A stretch of 64,000 nt of DNA from positions 47,350-111,349 of the forward strand of contig JAEUPL010000009.1 in NCBI GenBank assembly GCA_016790165.1. The letters run 5' to 3'. The number at the start of each line of letters is the position of its first letter. Position 1 is the stretch's first letter. The DNA is from Burkholderiales bacterium (GTDB lineage: Bacteria; Pseudomonadota; Gammaproteobacteria; Burkholderiales; Casimicrobiaceae). Both the position numbers and the translations under genes were made by a program. Below the pieces are notes generated by a model. The model saw nothing but the letters and a program-made list of their open reading frames with translations. It was not told the origin of the DNA and made no database searches. This document shows positions 55,529 to 64,000 of the stretch, piece after piece.

Positions 55529-57226
55529 TTATTCAGCCTTGTTGCCGTCCTGCTTCGCTTTCAACAAAGCGCCCAGACCGGCGAGACCGGAACTGGCCGC
55601 ACTGTCGTCGCGCGAATGCTGACGCACGGCTTCGGCTTCTTCCGCCGAGTCCTTGGCCTTGATCGACAGGCTGATGTTGCGGGTCTTGCGATCCACGTTG
55701 ATGATCATCGCCTCGACCGTTTCGCCTTCCTTCACGTGGCTGCGAATGTCTTCGACACGCTCGCGCGACACCTCAGACGCGCGGAGATACCCCTCAACGT
55801 CGTCAGCCAGCTGAATGACAGCGCCCTTGGCCTCGGCCGACTTGACGGTACCCGTCACGATCGCGCCCTTGTCGTTCATGGCGATGTAGTTGCTGAAGGG
55901 ATCGCCGTCGAGCTGCTTGATGCCAAGCGAGATGCGCTCACGCTCAACGTCGATGCCGAGAACGGCCGCTTCCACTTCCTGGCCCTTCTTGAAGTCACGC
56001 ACGGCTTGCTCGCCGGGGATCGTCCACGACAGGTCGGACAAGTGGATAAGGCCATCAATGCCGCCAGGCAGACCAATGAACACACCAAAATCGGTGATCG
56101 ACTTGATCGCGCCGGAGACTTTGTCGCCCTTCTTGTAGTTGGCCGCGAACTCGTCCCACGGATTGGCCTGGCACTGTTTGATGCCGAGCGAGATACGACG
56201 ACGGTCTTCGTCGATTTCGAGGATCATCACTTCGACTTCGTCGCCGAGCGAAACGACCTTCGACGGGCTCACGTTCTTGTTGGTCCAGTCCATTTCGGAG
56301 ACGTGTACCAGACCTTCGATGCCTGCATCGATCTCGACGAATGCGCCGTAATCGGTGATGTTGGTGACTTTGCCGAAGAGGCGGGTGCCCTGCGGGTAGC
56401 GACGGGCAAGGCCGACCCACGGATCGTCGCCCAGTTGCTTGAGGCCCAGCGAGACGCGGTTCTTTTCCTGGTCGAACTTGAGCACCTTGGCGGTGACTTC
56501 CTGACCCACGGTGAGGACTTCCGACGGGTGCTTGACGCGACGCCAGGCGAGATCGGTGATGTGCAGCAGGCCATCAATGCCACCGAGGTCCACGAACGCG
56601 CCGTAGTCGGTGATGTTCTTGACGGTACCGGAGACGGTCGCGCCTTCGGCCAGCGTGGAGAGAAGCTTCTCGCGCTCTGCACCCATCGACACTTCGAGGA
56701 CTGCACGGCGGCTCACCACCACGTTGTTACGTTTCTTGTCGAGCTTGATGACTTTGAAGTCCAGCTCTTTGCCTTCGTACGGCGAGGTGTCCTTGATCGG
56801 ACGCATATCAACCAGCGAACCAGGCAAGAAGGCGCGCACGCCGTGCGTCATGACGGTCAGGCCGCCTTTGACCTTGCCGACCACCATGCCGGAGACGATA
56901 TCGCCCTGGTTCATGGCGTTCTCGAGGAAGTACCACGAGGCGAGACGTTTCGCCTTGTCGCGCGACAGGCGGGTTTCGCCATATCCGTTTTCCAGCGCCT
57001 CAATGGCGACCTGGATCAGATCGCCGGCCTGAACTTCAACCTCGCCGCGATCATTCTTGAATTCTTCAATCGGAACATAGGCCTCCGATTTCAGGCCAGC
57101 GTTGACGACAACGACGTTGTAATCAACACGCACCACCTCGGCGGTGATGACTTCACCCAGACGCATCTCCTTGCGGGCAAGGCTTTCTTCAAACAGCTGG
57201 GCAAAAGATTCCATTTCAGTAGACAT
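55529..57226 (-). CDS. rpsA: 30S ribosomal protein S1
   Basis: 565 aa with six S1 OB repeats. The N-terminus [21 protein letters not shown] is typical. Repeated signatures are [41 protein letters not shown] and [21 protein letters not shown]1 brings mRNA to the 30S subunit. The frame is open upstream into cmk, but family sequence starts at ATG 57226 (ATG 57214 is the alternative). The 182-base leader after cmk may hold its promoter and S1 autoregulatory site; no clear promoter was found. Confidence 0.97.
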   Translation of the reverse strand: MSTEMESFAQLFEESLARKEMRLGEVITAEVVRVDYNVVVVNAGLKSEAYVPIEEFKNDRGEVEVQAGDLIQVAIEALENGYGETRLSRDKAKRLASWYFLENAMNQGDIVSGMVVGKVKGGLTVMTHGVRAFLPGSLVDMRPIKDTSPYEGKELDFKVIKLDKKRNNVVVSRRAVLEVSMGAEREKLLSTLAEGATVSGTVKNITDYGAFVDLGGIDGLLHITDLAWRRVKHPSEVLTVGQEVTAKVLKFDQEKNRVSLGLKQLGDDPWVGLARRYPQGTRLFGKVTNITDYGAFVEIDAGIEGLVHVSEMDWTNKNVSPSKVVSLGDEVEVMILEIDEDRRRISLGIKQCQANPWDEFAANYKKGDKVSGAIKSITDFGVFIGLPGGIDGLIHLSDLSWTIPGEQAVRDFKKGQEVEAAVLGIDVERERISLGIKQLDGDPFSNYIAMNDKGAIVTGTVKSAEAKGAVIQLADDVEGYLRASEVSRERVEDIRSHVKEGETVEAMIINVDRKTRNISLSIKAKDSAEEAEAVRQHSRDDSAASSGLAGLGALLKAKQDGNKAE

Positions 57227-57408
57227 CCGTAACTTTCGGTTGGCTCTCGCCACAGCACGATTGCCGTGACATAGAGGTTGCAGTTCAGGAAGTTTGCGCG
57301 CCACCAGCGGTGACAAACACCACGGGTGCCCATCTATCCTGTGGTCGATGGGCTGGGCCAGAGAGCGGCCGGCGGCGATACGGCCGAGGCCGAATTTCGC
57401 GACATTGC

Positions 57409-58164
57409 TTACCTGCGCAATCGCCACAGCGCAAGCACGCCGGCTACCGTCTGTTCCGGGGTGTGGTTTGCGTTGTCAATGACGATTGCACCGGCCGCAG
57501 GCCGAAGCGGAGCGATGGCACGAGACTTGTCTTGTGCATCACGCTGCCGGATCTGCGCTTCTACCTGTGCCCGCACCGCATCTGCTGAACGCAATGGTGA
57601 CTCGAGCCCAAGCGAGCCAAGTATGGTATCCGAATTTCCCTTTTCAATCAACTGCTTAGGCGAATTGGTGGTGCCGAGGCTCGCGACCACCTGCAGCGCG
57701 CGTCGCGTAGCGCGTTCGTGGGCGGTTGTTGTGAGGTAGATCTTCAACGCGGCATCCGGAAAGACCACCGTACCCATGTCACGACCATCGGCCACCAAGC
57801 CGGGAGCCTTCGCGAAATCCCTTTGCCGTTGCAGCAGCGCTGCCCGCACGTCCGGAATGGCGGACAATGCCGACGCCGCCAGGCCGACCGCTTCGGCGCG
57901 AATTTCCTGAGTGGCGTTGGCGCCGTCGATCCACACCTGATCGCCGAGAAATTCAAGAGCAAGAACTTTCGCTGTATCTTCTAATGCTTTGATGTCATTG
58001 GCGTTTGTGTTCTGACGTAAACACGCAAACGCGTGCGCGCGATAAATTGCACCCGAGTCCAGCAGATGAAATCCGAGAGCTTCCGCCACGCGCCGCGCGA
58101 CCGTGCCCTTGCCGGACGCGACGGGCCCGTCGATTGTCAGTACCGGCACGGGGCTATTGGCCAT
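57409..58164 (-). CDS. cmk: Cytidylate kinase
   Basis: 251 aa, slightly longer than typical (about 225). P-loop [21 protein letters not shown], then LLDSGAIYR. Later [30 protein letters not shown], the CMP/dCMP-binding and lid signatures. The C-terminus has [27 protein letters not shown] and [13 protein letters not shown]. It phosphorylates CMP and dCMP. It heads the cmk-rpsA-ihfB-lapB series and is divergent from the solute-binding protein gene. Confidence 0.96.
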   Translation of the reverse strand: MANSPVPVLTIDGPVASGKGTVARRVAEALGFHLLDSGAIYRAHAFACLRQNTNANDIKALEDTAKVLALEFLGDQVWIDGANATQEIRAEAVGLAASALSAIPDVRAALLQRQRDFAKAPGLVADGRDMGTVVFPDAALKIYLTTTAHERATRRALQVVASLGTTNSPKQLIEKGNSDTILGSLGLESPLRSADAVRAQVEAQIRQRDAQDKSRAIAPLRPAAGAIVIDNANHTPEQTVAGVLALWRLRR

Positions 58165-58527
58165 GACAATACATCTTTTTCGTCATGGCCAAGCTTCTAT
58201 GGGCCTTTGATGTGAGAAAAGCGCCAAGTCGACTTCGGCAGAAATGCGCGTCAAACTGCCTGCAGACGGTCGCTCCAGGGCAGTAGCTGTATGGGTAGCA
58301 TGTCGGACGGAAAGCGTGTTGGGCGGTCATTTGCAAATTCTAGGTCGCCCCGGCCAAACCGAATGGCATCCCGCGCGCGCGGATATCGGCGGTAACTCCG
58401 ACGGTTTCTCTATGATTGCTACTTTGCCGGAGCACGACGGATGGAGTCGGCGCAGACCTGACCTGTCGCCAACGGCGCAGACGGTCTTTGCCGGTTGCGC
58501 GCGGGATGCCCGATCTGCATTGTGACC
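58165..58527. other. Divergent intergenic region between cmk and the solute-binding protein gene
   Basis: 363 bases without a supported gene. It contains a perfect palindrome ATTTGCAAAT (58329-58338) flanked by GGGCG (58321-58325) and CGCCC (58346-58350). A TATGAT hexamer lies at 58411-58416 with no matching -35. A 93-codon frame (58244-58525) has no ribosome site and no recognisable protein character. Promoters for both flanking genes are expected here but could not be placed. Confidence 0.5.
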
Positions 58528-59604
58528 ATGGTCATCCGTCTGTACAAAATCTCAGCTTGCCTGGCTTTCGCCGTATTCGGTCTGCTTCTGGCGGACCGAG
58601 CGGCATGCGCTGCGGCCGCCCCCGAGCAAACCATCAAGGTGGTTGGGGGCTTGGCCACAGGTAATCGTTATGCGCGGATCGAGCGTCCTTTTTGGACGAC
58701 GGACCTTGCCAAAGCCAGTGGCGGGCGGTTCGCGGCCGAGGTTGTGCCATTTGATCGCGCTGGCGTACCGGGGCAGGATCTTCTCCGCCTGATGCAGATC
58801 GGCGTCATTCCGTTCGGCACGGTCCTCTTCAGCCATCTCGCCGCCGACGTTCCCGAGCTCTACGCCCCGGACCTGGCCGGACTCAACCCCGACTTGAGCG
58901 AATTGCAAAATAATTTGGCCGCGTTCAAGGACTTCCTAGAACGCACGCTTCGGGAACGGTACGGCCTCGAACTGCTGTCCGTGTACGTCTATCCAGCGCA
59001 AGTCCTATTCTGTCGGCAGGCGTTCACTCGACTCGCGGATGTTGCCGGGCGGCGCGTCCGCGTGGCGAGCGCTAGCGCGGCCGACTTTGTGAACGGTCTC
59101 GGTGGCACACCTGTCATCACCGAGTTTTCGGAGATCATGACCTACGTGCGTGGTGGCAACGTTGACTGCGCGGTCACCGGAGCACTCTCCGGAAACACGA
59201 TCGGTTTGCATGAGCCGATGCGTTTCATCTCCGCCCAGCCTATCTCCTGGGGGCTGTCCGTATTCGTCGCGAACGGCGCTGCGTGGCGCGCGATGCACCC
59301 GGACTTCCGGTCCTTGTTGCAGACCGCGTTGCCAAAACTCGAACAAGACATATGGCGACAGGCCCAACATGATTCAGCGGAGGGACTCGACTGCAATCGC
59401 GGTCTCGCTACCTGTGCTACTGGCAAGAAGGGGAGCATGGTTCTGGTAGCGCCGGCAGGCGATGATGCCATCCGCCGCACGCAGGTGCTGCGTAGTCACG
59501 TTCTGCCCGCGTGGTTGCGCCGCTGCGGGACCCGGTGCGAGGACGTGTGGCAACAAACCGTCGCCAAATCGAGCGGCATCTCGCTCGCCAAGCGTGCCCC
59601 ATGA
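58528..59604 (+). CDS. TRAP-type (DctP-like) periplasmic solute-binding protein
   Basis: 358 aa. The signal peptide is about residues 1-27 (LYKISACLAFAVFGLLLADRAACAA). The body fits the DctP family: an IGVIPFGTVLFSHLAADVPEL-like region, the segment VAGRRVRVASASAADFVNGLGGTPVITEFSEI, and NVDCAVTGALSGNTIGLHEPM. A Cys-containing C-terminal extension (DCNRGLATCAT, RRCGTRCEDVW) could form disulfides. No TRAP permease genes are adjacent. The stop overlaps the start of a GGDEF-EAL gene (ATGA). It therefore probably acts as a ligand sensor for that protein rather than in uptake; this is inference from context. Confidence 0.82.
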   Translation: MVIRLYKISACLAFAVFGLLLADRAACAAAAPEQTIKVVGGLATGNRYARIERPFWTTDLAKASGGRFAAEVVPFDRAGVPGQDLLRLMQIGVIPFGTVLFSHLAADVPELYAPDLAGLNPDLSELQNNLAAFKDFLERTLRERYGLELLSVYVYPAQVLFCRQAFTRLADVAGRRVRVASASAADFVNGLGGTPVITEFSEIMTYVRGGNVDCAVTGALSGNTIGLHEPMRFISAQPISWGLSVFVANGAAWRAMHPDFRSLLQTALPKLEQDIWRQAQHDSAEGLDCNRGLATCATGKKGSMVLVAPAGDDAIRRTQVLRSHVLPAWLRRCGTRCEDVWQQTVAKSSGISLAKRAP

Positions 59605-62600
59605 AGGCGGTTCTCGCTGAGCAGAAAGTCCTCGATGCTCGTGCGGCGCTCAGGAGCGTTTCACGCGCTTTCGCCATCAGCGCCATCACTGTTTGCGCGG
59701 CAGTGGGATGGGCGACGTGGGCGCTCATCCAGCAATCGTCTCAAGACGCGATCGCGGTGAGGCAAAAAGGGCTCTCCCAGCTCGCCACCGCCGCCGAAGG
59801 CGCCCTGAATCGCTCATTGCTCGGTGCGGACTTGCTCCTGACGCAGACTGCCGAGCTGATCGACTTGCTTGGGACAGACGAGCGCCCCGCGCGCCGCAAG
59901 CAAATCACCACCGTGCTGCGCAGTCAGGTAACGCAGAACTTGCTGGTGCGGGAGATCTCGCTGATCGAGCCAGATGGTACGATGATCGCAACGTCAGATT
60001 CGAACGCTGACCGATTGGGGATCGAAGTGCCGGCGTCGTTCCTGACGACCTTCAACGATCCAGCGGTCGTTGGGGCACGACTAAGTTCGCCCGTTGCGAG
60101 CACGCGCCGCGCGGAGCGCGTGCTGTTCTTCGGCCGCCCTATCGTCATGGCAGGCGTGGGGCGTGCGGTCGCCGTGGCGGAAATTAGCATCGCGCGTCTG
60201 ACAGCCAGCACAATTCGGGACATCGCGGTCGACGGAATCGAAATTAGTCTGGAACGTAGGGACGGCGAACTCTTGGCCAGTCACCCGCCGCGTCGCGAGA
60301 CCGGCGCTACAGCTCACAGCGCTCCTCTGCACGCGGGCGTAGCGACGAATGGGGATGCGCAAACGGTTCCCAGCCGCATTACGGGCGAAGACGTTTATGC
60401 GATCTCGCACCCCGCCATCTACGCCGACCTGATCGTAACGTCGGCGATCCCGCGAGCGGGCGTGCTGGCGTCAGTCCGCACTGCACAGCGCAACATTTAT
60501 CTCGGTGCAGCGATTCTCCTAGTGCTGGTGGTTGCAAACGCGTTCTACTGGTGGCGGCAAATGGTGCGCAACCGCCTTGCCCGTGATGAGCTCGCGCAAT
60601 CAAAGGCGACCGTGGATCGTGCGCTGGAGTCAATGTCCGACGGCTTCCTGCTACTGGATCGCGAAAACCGGGCGATTACGTGGAATCGCCGCTTTGTGGA
60701 GATACACCCCTGGCTCCAGCCGTTCCTCGAGGCCGGTGCGACGCTTCAGCGACAGGAAGGCGTGGCAGTACCCGCCTGGCCGACGACACACCACCGCGTC
60801 GCGACCGCCGATTGGATCGAGTCATTGGTCGACAGCGCCAACCGGGCCGAAATCGAGCAGGAGGCATCCTATCCCGGGGGGCTCTACGTGCGCATTTCCG
60901 GTCGGCCAACGCCCGATGGTGGTGCCGTTCTCGTATTTCGTGACGTGACCGAACGTCGGTTGCAGGATAACGCGCTGCGTGCAAGCAAGTCTGACCTCGA
61001 AGCGACACTCAATGCGATGCCCGACGCTTTGTACGAGTTGGACGACAACGGTGTCTTTGTTGGCTGTCACCTACCTGCGGGAAGCCCGCTGCCATTCGCG
61101 ACTCCGGAACTGATCGGCAGACACTTCCGTGCGGTGCTGCCACCCCCGGCGGTAACGATCGTTGACGCCGCACTCGACGAGGCACGTGCTGGCGGCGTGT
61201 CCTTTGGTCATCAGCTCGAGCTGCCCACCTCGTCCGGCACACGCTGGTACGAACTCTCTGTCGCACGCAAGGAAATCGCCCACGCGGCCCCGACTTACAT
61301 TGTCATTTCTCGCGACATTACTCAGAGCCGCGCAGCAGCAGCGCAAATCGAAAAGCTCGCCCTGTTCGACCCATTGACTGATCTGCCGAACCGGCGGATG
61401 CTGCTAGAGCGGTTGCACGAATCACTCCATCAGGCGAAACAGACGGGTCGCTCAGTCGCGCTGATGTTTATTGACCTCGACAACTTCAAAACCCTGAACG
61501 ACACGATGCGCCACGACGTGGGCGACAAACTACTCGTTTCCGTGGCCAGGCGGCTGCGCGACGCAACACGGCCTGGCGACACGGTCGGGCGTCTCGGCGG
61601 TGACGAATTCGTCGTGGTGCTCGCGCAGATGGCGGCTGACGCGGAGCGTGCCAAGCTTGACGCCCTGGCGCGCGCGGACACTGTCCTGCAACTGCTGCGG
61701 CAGCCGTACGACCTCGGAGACTACCAGCATCGGACGACAGCGAGCATTGGCGTCGCGGTGGCTGAGCGAGACGAGGCTTCCGTGCAGGAGGTGCTGAAAC
61801 GTGCGGACATTGCGATGTATGCGGCCAAGGCGGCCGGACGCAATGCGGTACGTGCCTACAGCCCGGAAATGGACGCTACGCTGCAATCGCGCCTCGTGCT
61901 CGAGCGTGACCTGCGTGTTGCCGCATCGAGTGGGCAGTTCGTGTTGCATTACCAGCGACAGGTTAACGGCATCGGTGAGACCATCGGCGCCGAGGCGTTA
62001 CTGCGCTGGAATCATCCGACACGCGGTTTGATTTCTCCGGGCGAGTTCATCGCCATTGCAGAGGACGTTGGGCTGATGCCGGAGATCGGACGATGGGTGA
62101 TGCACTCCGCCTGCGAACAAATGGCGAAGTGGCAGCGGGAGCACCAAGGAATTCACCTGCCACTCGCCATTAACGTCAGTGCCAGTCAGTTGGCGCATGC
62201 CGACTTCAAAGAAGATCTGCAGACCGCCATTCGCGAGCACAATATTCCGCCGCGTGAACTGGTGCTGGAAGTGACCGAGCACGTCTTCCTAAAGGACGAC
62301 GAATCAACGATACGCACGATGGTCGATATCGCGAAGACAGGTGTCCGGTTCTCGATCGACGACTTCGGCACCGGTCATGCATCGCTCGCGTACCTGACGC
62401 GGTTGCCGTTGTCCCAGCTCAAGATCGCTCAGCCGTTTGTCGAACGCATTGGCGAAGGCGAGCCACATACGAGTATTGTGCAAGCGATCATCGCCATGGC
62501 GACTTCACTCAATCTTGAGCTGATTGCCGAGGGGGTAGAACGTGAGGAACAGCTCGCGTTTCTGCGCGCCCACGGTTGCGCGCAGGTGCAAGGCTTCCTG

Positions 62601-62654
62601 TCGGGACGGCCAGTGCCTGCCTGCGACTTCTTCGATCAAGCCCGGGTGGATTAA
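59601..62654 (+). CDS. Membrane PAS-GGDEF-EAL c-di-GMP signalling protein
   Basis: 1017 aa. Span 1 at about 22-44, a periplasmic Cache-like domain (45-298), span 2 at about 300-318, and two PAS-like regions (about 335-450 and 455-580). GGDEF is intact (666-670), with an RxxD product-inhibition site (RPGD) five residues before it. The EAL domain has EALLRW at 798 and keeps NVSASQL, EVTEHVFL, DDFGTG and AEGVE. The KID motif reads KIA (QLKIAQPFV). Cyclase and phosphodiesterase residues both look mostly intact, so it may be bifunctional. ATG overlaps the upstream stop. Confidence 0.92.
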   Translation: MKAVLAEQKVLDARAALRSVSRAFAISAITVCAAVGWATWALIQQSSQDAIAVRQKGLSQLATAAEGALNRSLLGADLLLTQTAELIDLLGTDERPARRKQITTVLRSQVTQNLLVREISLIEPDGTMIATSDSNADRLGIEVPASFLTTFNDPAVVGARLSSPVASTRRAERVLFFGRPIVMAGVGRAVAVAEISIARLTASTIRDIAVDGIEISLERRDGELLASHPPRRETGATAHSAPLHAGVATNGDAQTVPSRITGEDVYAISHPAIYADLIVTSAIPRAGVLASVRTAQRNIYLGAAILLVLVVANAFYWWRQMVRNRLARDELAQSKATVDRALESMSDGFLLLDRENRAITWNRRFVEIHPWLQPFLEAGATLQRQEGVAVPAWPTTHHRVATADWIESLVDSANRAEIEQEASYPGGLYVRISGRPTPDGGAVLVFRDVTERRLQDNALRASKSDLEATLNAMPDALYELDDNGVFVGCHLPAGSPLPFATPELIGRHFRAVLPPPAVTIVDAALDEARAGGVSFGHQLELPTSSGTRWYELSVARKEIAHAAPTYIVISRDITQSRAAAAQIEKLALFDPLTDLPNRRMLLERLHESLHQAKQTGRSVALMFIDLDNFKTLNDTMRHDVGDKLLVSVARRLRDATRPGDTVGRLGGDEFVVVLAQMAADAERAKLDALARADTVLQLLRQPYDLGDYQHRTTASIGVAVAERDEASVQEVLKRADIAMYAAKAAGRNAVRAYSPEMDATLQSRLVLERDLRVAASSGQFVLHYQRQVNGIGETIGAEALLRWNHPTRGLISPGEFIAIAEDVGLMPEIGRWVMHSACEQMAKWQREHQGIHLPLAINVSASQLAHADFKEDLQTAIREHNIPPRELVLEVTEHVFLKDDESTIRTMVDIAKTGVRFSIDDFGTGHASLAYLTRLPLSQLKIAQPFVERIGEGEPHTSIVQAIIAMATSLNLELIAEGVEREEQLAFLRAHGCAQVQGFLSGRPVPACDFFDQARVD

Positions 62655-62738
62655 TCGGCGGGCACGAGCACGCCGGATGGCGAGCCCGCGAACGCTGATC
62701 GCCGCTGCCCCTGCTATCTAGGGTCGGGGCAGAAATAA

Positions 62739-62765
62739 GAAAGGCCCGGAACCTCCGGGCCTTTC
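62739..62765 (-). terminator. Rho-independent terminator of comEA
   Basis: A perfect 11-bp stem, GAAAGGCCCGG (62739-62749) with CCGGGCCTTTC (62755-62765), and a five-base loop. On the minus strand the right arm is followed by TTATTTCTG, a T-rich tail. It lies 20 bases after the comEA stop and also faces the end of the GGDEF-EAL gene. Confidence 0.88.
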
Positions 62766-62784
62766 AGCGCAGCAGCCGGGCCGA

Positions 62785-63120
62785 CTATTTCTTGGCTTCC
62801 GGCTTTTGCTTGGCGATGATCTTGTCCTTGATCTTGTCGTAGACGTCTTGCGGGATGATCTTTTTCTCGACCAGTTCATCCTTGCCCTTGTACGGGCGAC
62901 CCTTGACGATCGCGGCCGAACGGGCGTCGCCAATACCATCCAGCGTCGCGAGTTGCTTGGCAGTCGCGGTATTGATGTCCATCGGTGCGCTCTTCGCATC
63001 AGCGGCGGGCGCCTTGGCCGTAGCTGTGGCGACGTCTTTCTTGGCCTGTTTGTCATCCAGGGCATACAGCGGTGCGGAGAGCAGTGCTGCGGCCAGAACG
63101 GCGGTGGCGAGTCGTTTCAT
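62785..63120 (-). CDS. comEA: ComEA-like helix-hairpin-helix protein
   Basis: 111 aa. The signal peptide MKRLATAVLAAALLSAPLYA is followed by an Ala/Lys linker and one (HhH)2 domain: MDINTATAKQLATLDGIGDARSAAIVKGRPY, then KDELVEKKIIPQDVYDKIKDKI. ComEA proteins bind incoming DNA in the periplasm and ratchet it inward during natural transformation. The type IV pilus genes in this window fit such a role. Short versions can also be general HhH proteins. AGGAGC precedes the ATG. Confidence 0.85.
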   Translation of the reverse strand: MKRLATAVLAAALLSAPLYALDDKQAKKDVATATAKAPAADAKSAPMDINTATAKQLATLDGIGDARSAAIVKGRPYKGKDELVEKKIIPQDVYDKIKDKIIAKQKPEAKK

Positions 63121-63362
63121 TCGAAAGCTCCTGTCAATTCACGTTGAACGGGCGGGTACCCCGGGGGATCCACTGGCGAAGCGCGGAACGACGTTTCACG
63201 ACGCTGCCTGCGCCCAATGTAACGGAATTTCTGGTGCGCGGTTGACGTGTTTCCGGAGCTGACCGTGTTTCGTCGCGCAGATCCTCAATCTGTCGCGACG
63301 CACTTGCCCATTGCGTGCCGGCGCGGAGAATGCTCTCGACTGTTGTCAGAGGAGTCTCCATC

Positions 63363-63737
63363 ATGCCCCGTGCCGCAAGAATCGTCGCTTATGTGCTGGC
63401 TGCTTTGCTGGCGATATCTGCTTTCCTCGCCTTGGCGCTGCTAGGCGTACACCAGTTTGCGCCGGACGCGGCTGGGCTGGCGATCAACATCGACGGCCAC
63501 ACGGTCCGCCTCGGACAGTGGTCCGGGAGCTTGTCGGTGGACATGATCGTCCTCTGGTCAGCCCTCACGGCGTCCCTGTTCCTCGCAGGCATCGCGTTGA
63601 CCGGAGCGCTGTTGCTCACGGTGCTCGCAGTCGCGTTCGTCGCGTTGCTGGTTGGGCTGCCGCTGCTGCTCATGACATTGATCGTCTGGTTGGTTTTTCG
63701 CGCGACCGGTCCAAGGTCGTCGACAGCTCAGGCATGA
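63363..63737 (+). CDS. Small membrane protein of unknown function
   Basis: 124 aa with three hydrophobic stretches: about residues 7-28, 59-80 and 82-104. Between the first two lies a polar loop, INIDGHTVRLGQWSGSLSVDM. The C-terminus ends RATGPRSSTAQA. ATG 63363 has GAGGAG eight bases upstream; a longer frame from 63315 lacks a good site. It is divergent from comEA. No family recognised. Confidence 0.65.
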   Translation: MPRAARIVAYVLAALLAISAFLALALLGVHQFAPDAAGLAINIDGHTVRLGQWSGSLSVDMIVLWSALTASLFLAGIALTGALLLTVLAVAFVALLVGLPLLLMTLIVWLVFRATGPRSSTAQA

Positions 63738-63878
63738 CGTCCGCTCGTTGTGTGCGGATCACTCCGAGCCCGGCAAAATTGCGGCGAGTGTTCATAGCGG
63801 ACGCACCACGCTGACGGCCATCGAAAGGTACCCGCGCCAAACTTCTGTGCGGGCGAGCGCTGTGATGTTTCAATAGGT

Positions 63879-64000
63879 TGTTCACCTGAAAGATTCTGGG
63901 AGACTGGAGTTACCACGCTTCAGAACTCTCAGAGGAAATCAACCAGGTGAACAGCCATAAGAATGCCAGATTGACCGTGGAAGGACGCAAGTTGCTGATC
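63879..64000 (+). mobile_element. Probable left end of an IS481-family insertion sequence (cut by window edge)
   Basis: The region TGTTCACCTGAAAG at 63879, followed by a short leader and a transposase start at 63947, fits the left end of an IS481-type element. Its exact end, target duplication and right end cannot be seen. The boundary is a guess from the terminal TGT. Confidence 0.5.
63947..64000 (+). CDS. IS481-family transposase, N-terminal fragment (continues past window)
   Basis: Eighteen codons from GTG 63947 read VNSHKNARLTVEGRKLLI, which closely resembles the conserved start of IS481 transposases (MNxHKNARLTxxGR). AGAGGAAATC lies upstream. The DNA-binding and DDE catalytic domains would lie beyond the right edge. 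Confidence 0.75.
   Translation, partial: MNSHKNARLTVEGRKLLI

Noticed and set aside
55616-57232. 538-codon frame opposite rpsA
   Set aside because: Antisense shadow of ribosomal protein S1, caused by GC-rich codon bias.
58244-58525. 93-codon frame before the solute-binding protein gene
   Set aside because: No ribosome site, no hydrophobic or domain pattern, and it occupies the expected promoter region.

Overview
The window is about 64 kb of GC-rich bacterial chromosome with dense coding. Gene content and order point to a betaproteobacterium, probably Burkholderiales-like. The supporting features are the cmk-rpsA-ihfB-lapB series, the ribF-ileS-lspA-ispH block followed directly by type IV pilus minor-pilin genes, and a large Imp-type type VI secretion (T6SS) cluster. 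No rRNA, tRNA or CRISPR array was seen. Species is not claimed.

Layout. (1) 1-29855 is a T6SS cluster: tagH (cut by the left edge), PP2C phosphatase, tssA, tssB, tssC, hcp, tagJ, tssE, tssF, tssG, tssH/clpV, a patatin, a reverse-strand Ser/Thr kinase, a NYN-like/cold-shock-like protein, an unknown 159-aa protein, vgrG, a HEAT-like protein, a small helical protein, tssK, tssL with an OmpA domain, tssM and tagF. Baseplate, sheath, tube, ATPase and most of the membrane complex are present. TssJ and a PAAR tip protein are not in the window. TagH, the phosphatase, the kinase and TagF together look like the known threonine-phosphorylation control module. (2) 29893-36100 holds two overlapping genes for an AddB-like nuclease and an AddA/RecB-like helicase-nuclease. 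(3) 36199-41985 holds ribF, ileS, lspA and ispH. (4) 42140-49612 is a minor-pilin operon fimT-pilV-pilW-pilX-pilY1-pilE. Its PilX ends in 109 prolines interrupted by one glycine, encoded by a CCR trinucleotide microsatellite. (5) 58164-49629, all on the minus strand, holds cmk, rpsA, ihfB, lapB, ugd, radA and an unknown 468-aa gene. (6) 58528-62654 couples a TRAP-type solute-binding protein to a membrane PAS-GGDEF-EAL protein. (7) 62739-63737 holds a comEA-like gene with a clear terminator and a small membrane protein. (8) The right edge enters what looks like an IS481-family insertion sequence.

Most unusual observations. radA has no NTG codon between its in-frame upstream stop and its zinc finger, and best fits an ATC start. 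The PilX polyproline tract lies on a stop-free +1 frame that runs straight into pilY1. Several accessory proteins in the T6SS cluster look like catalytically degenerate enzymes or have no recognised function. A solute-binding protein is translationally coupled to a c-di-GMP enzyme with no TRAP permease genes beside it. Strong hairpins follow hcp and fill the ileS-lspA gap.
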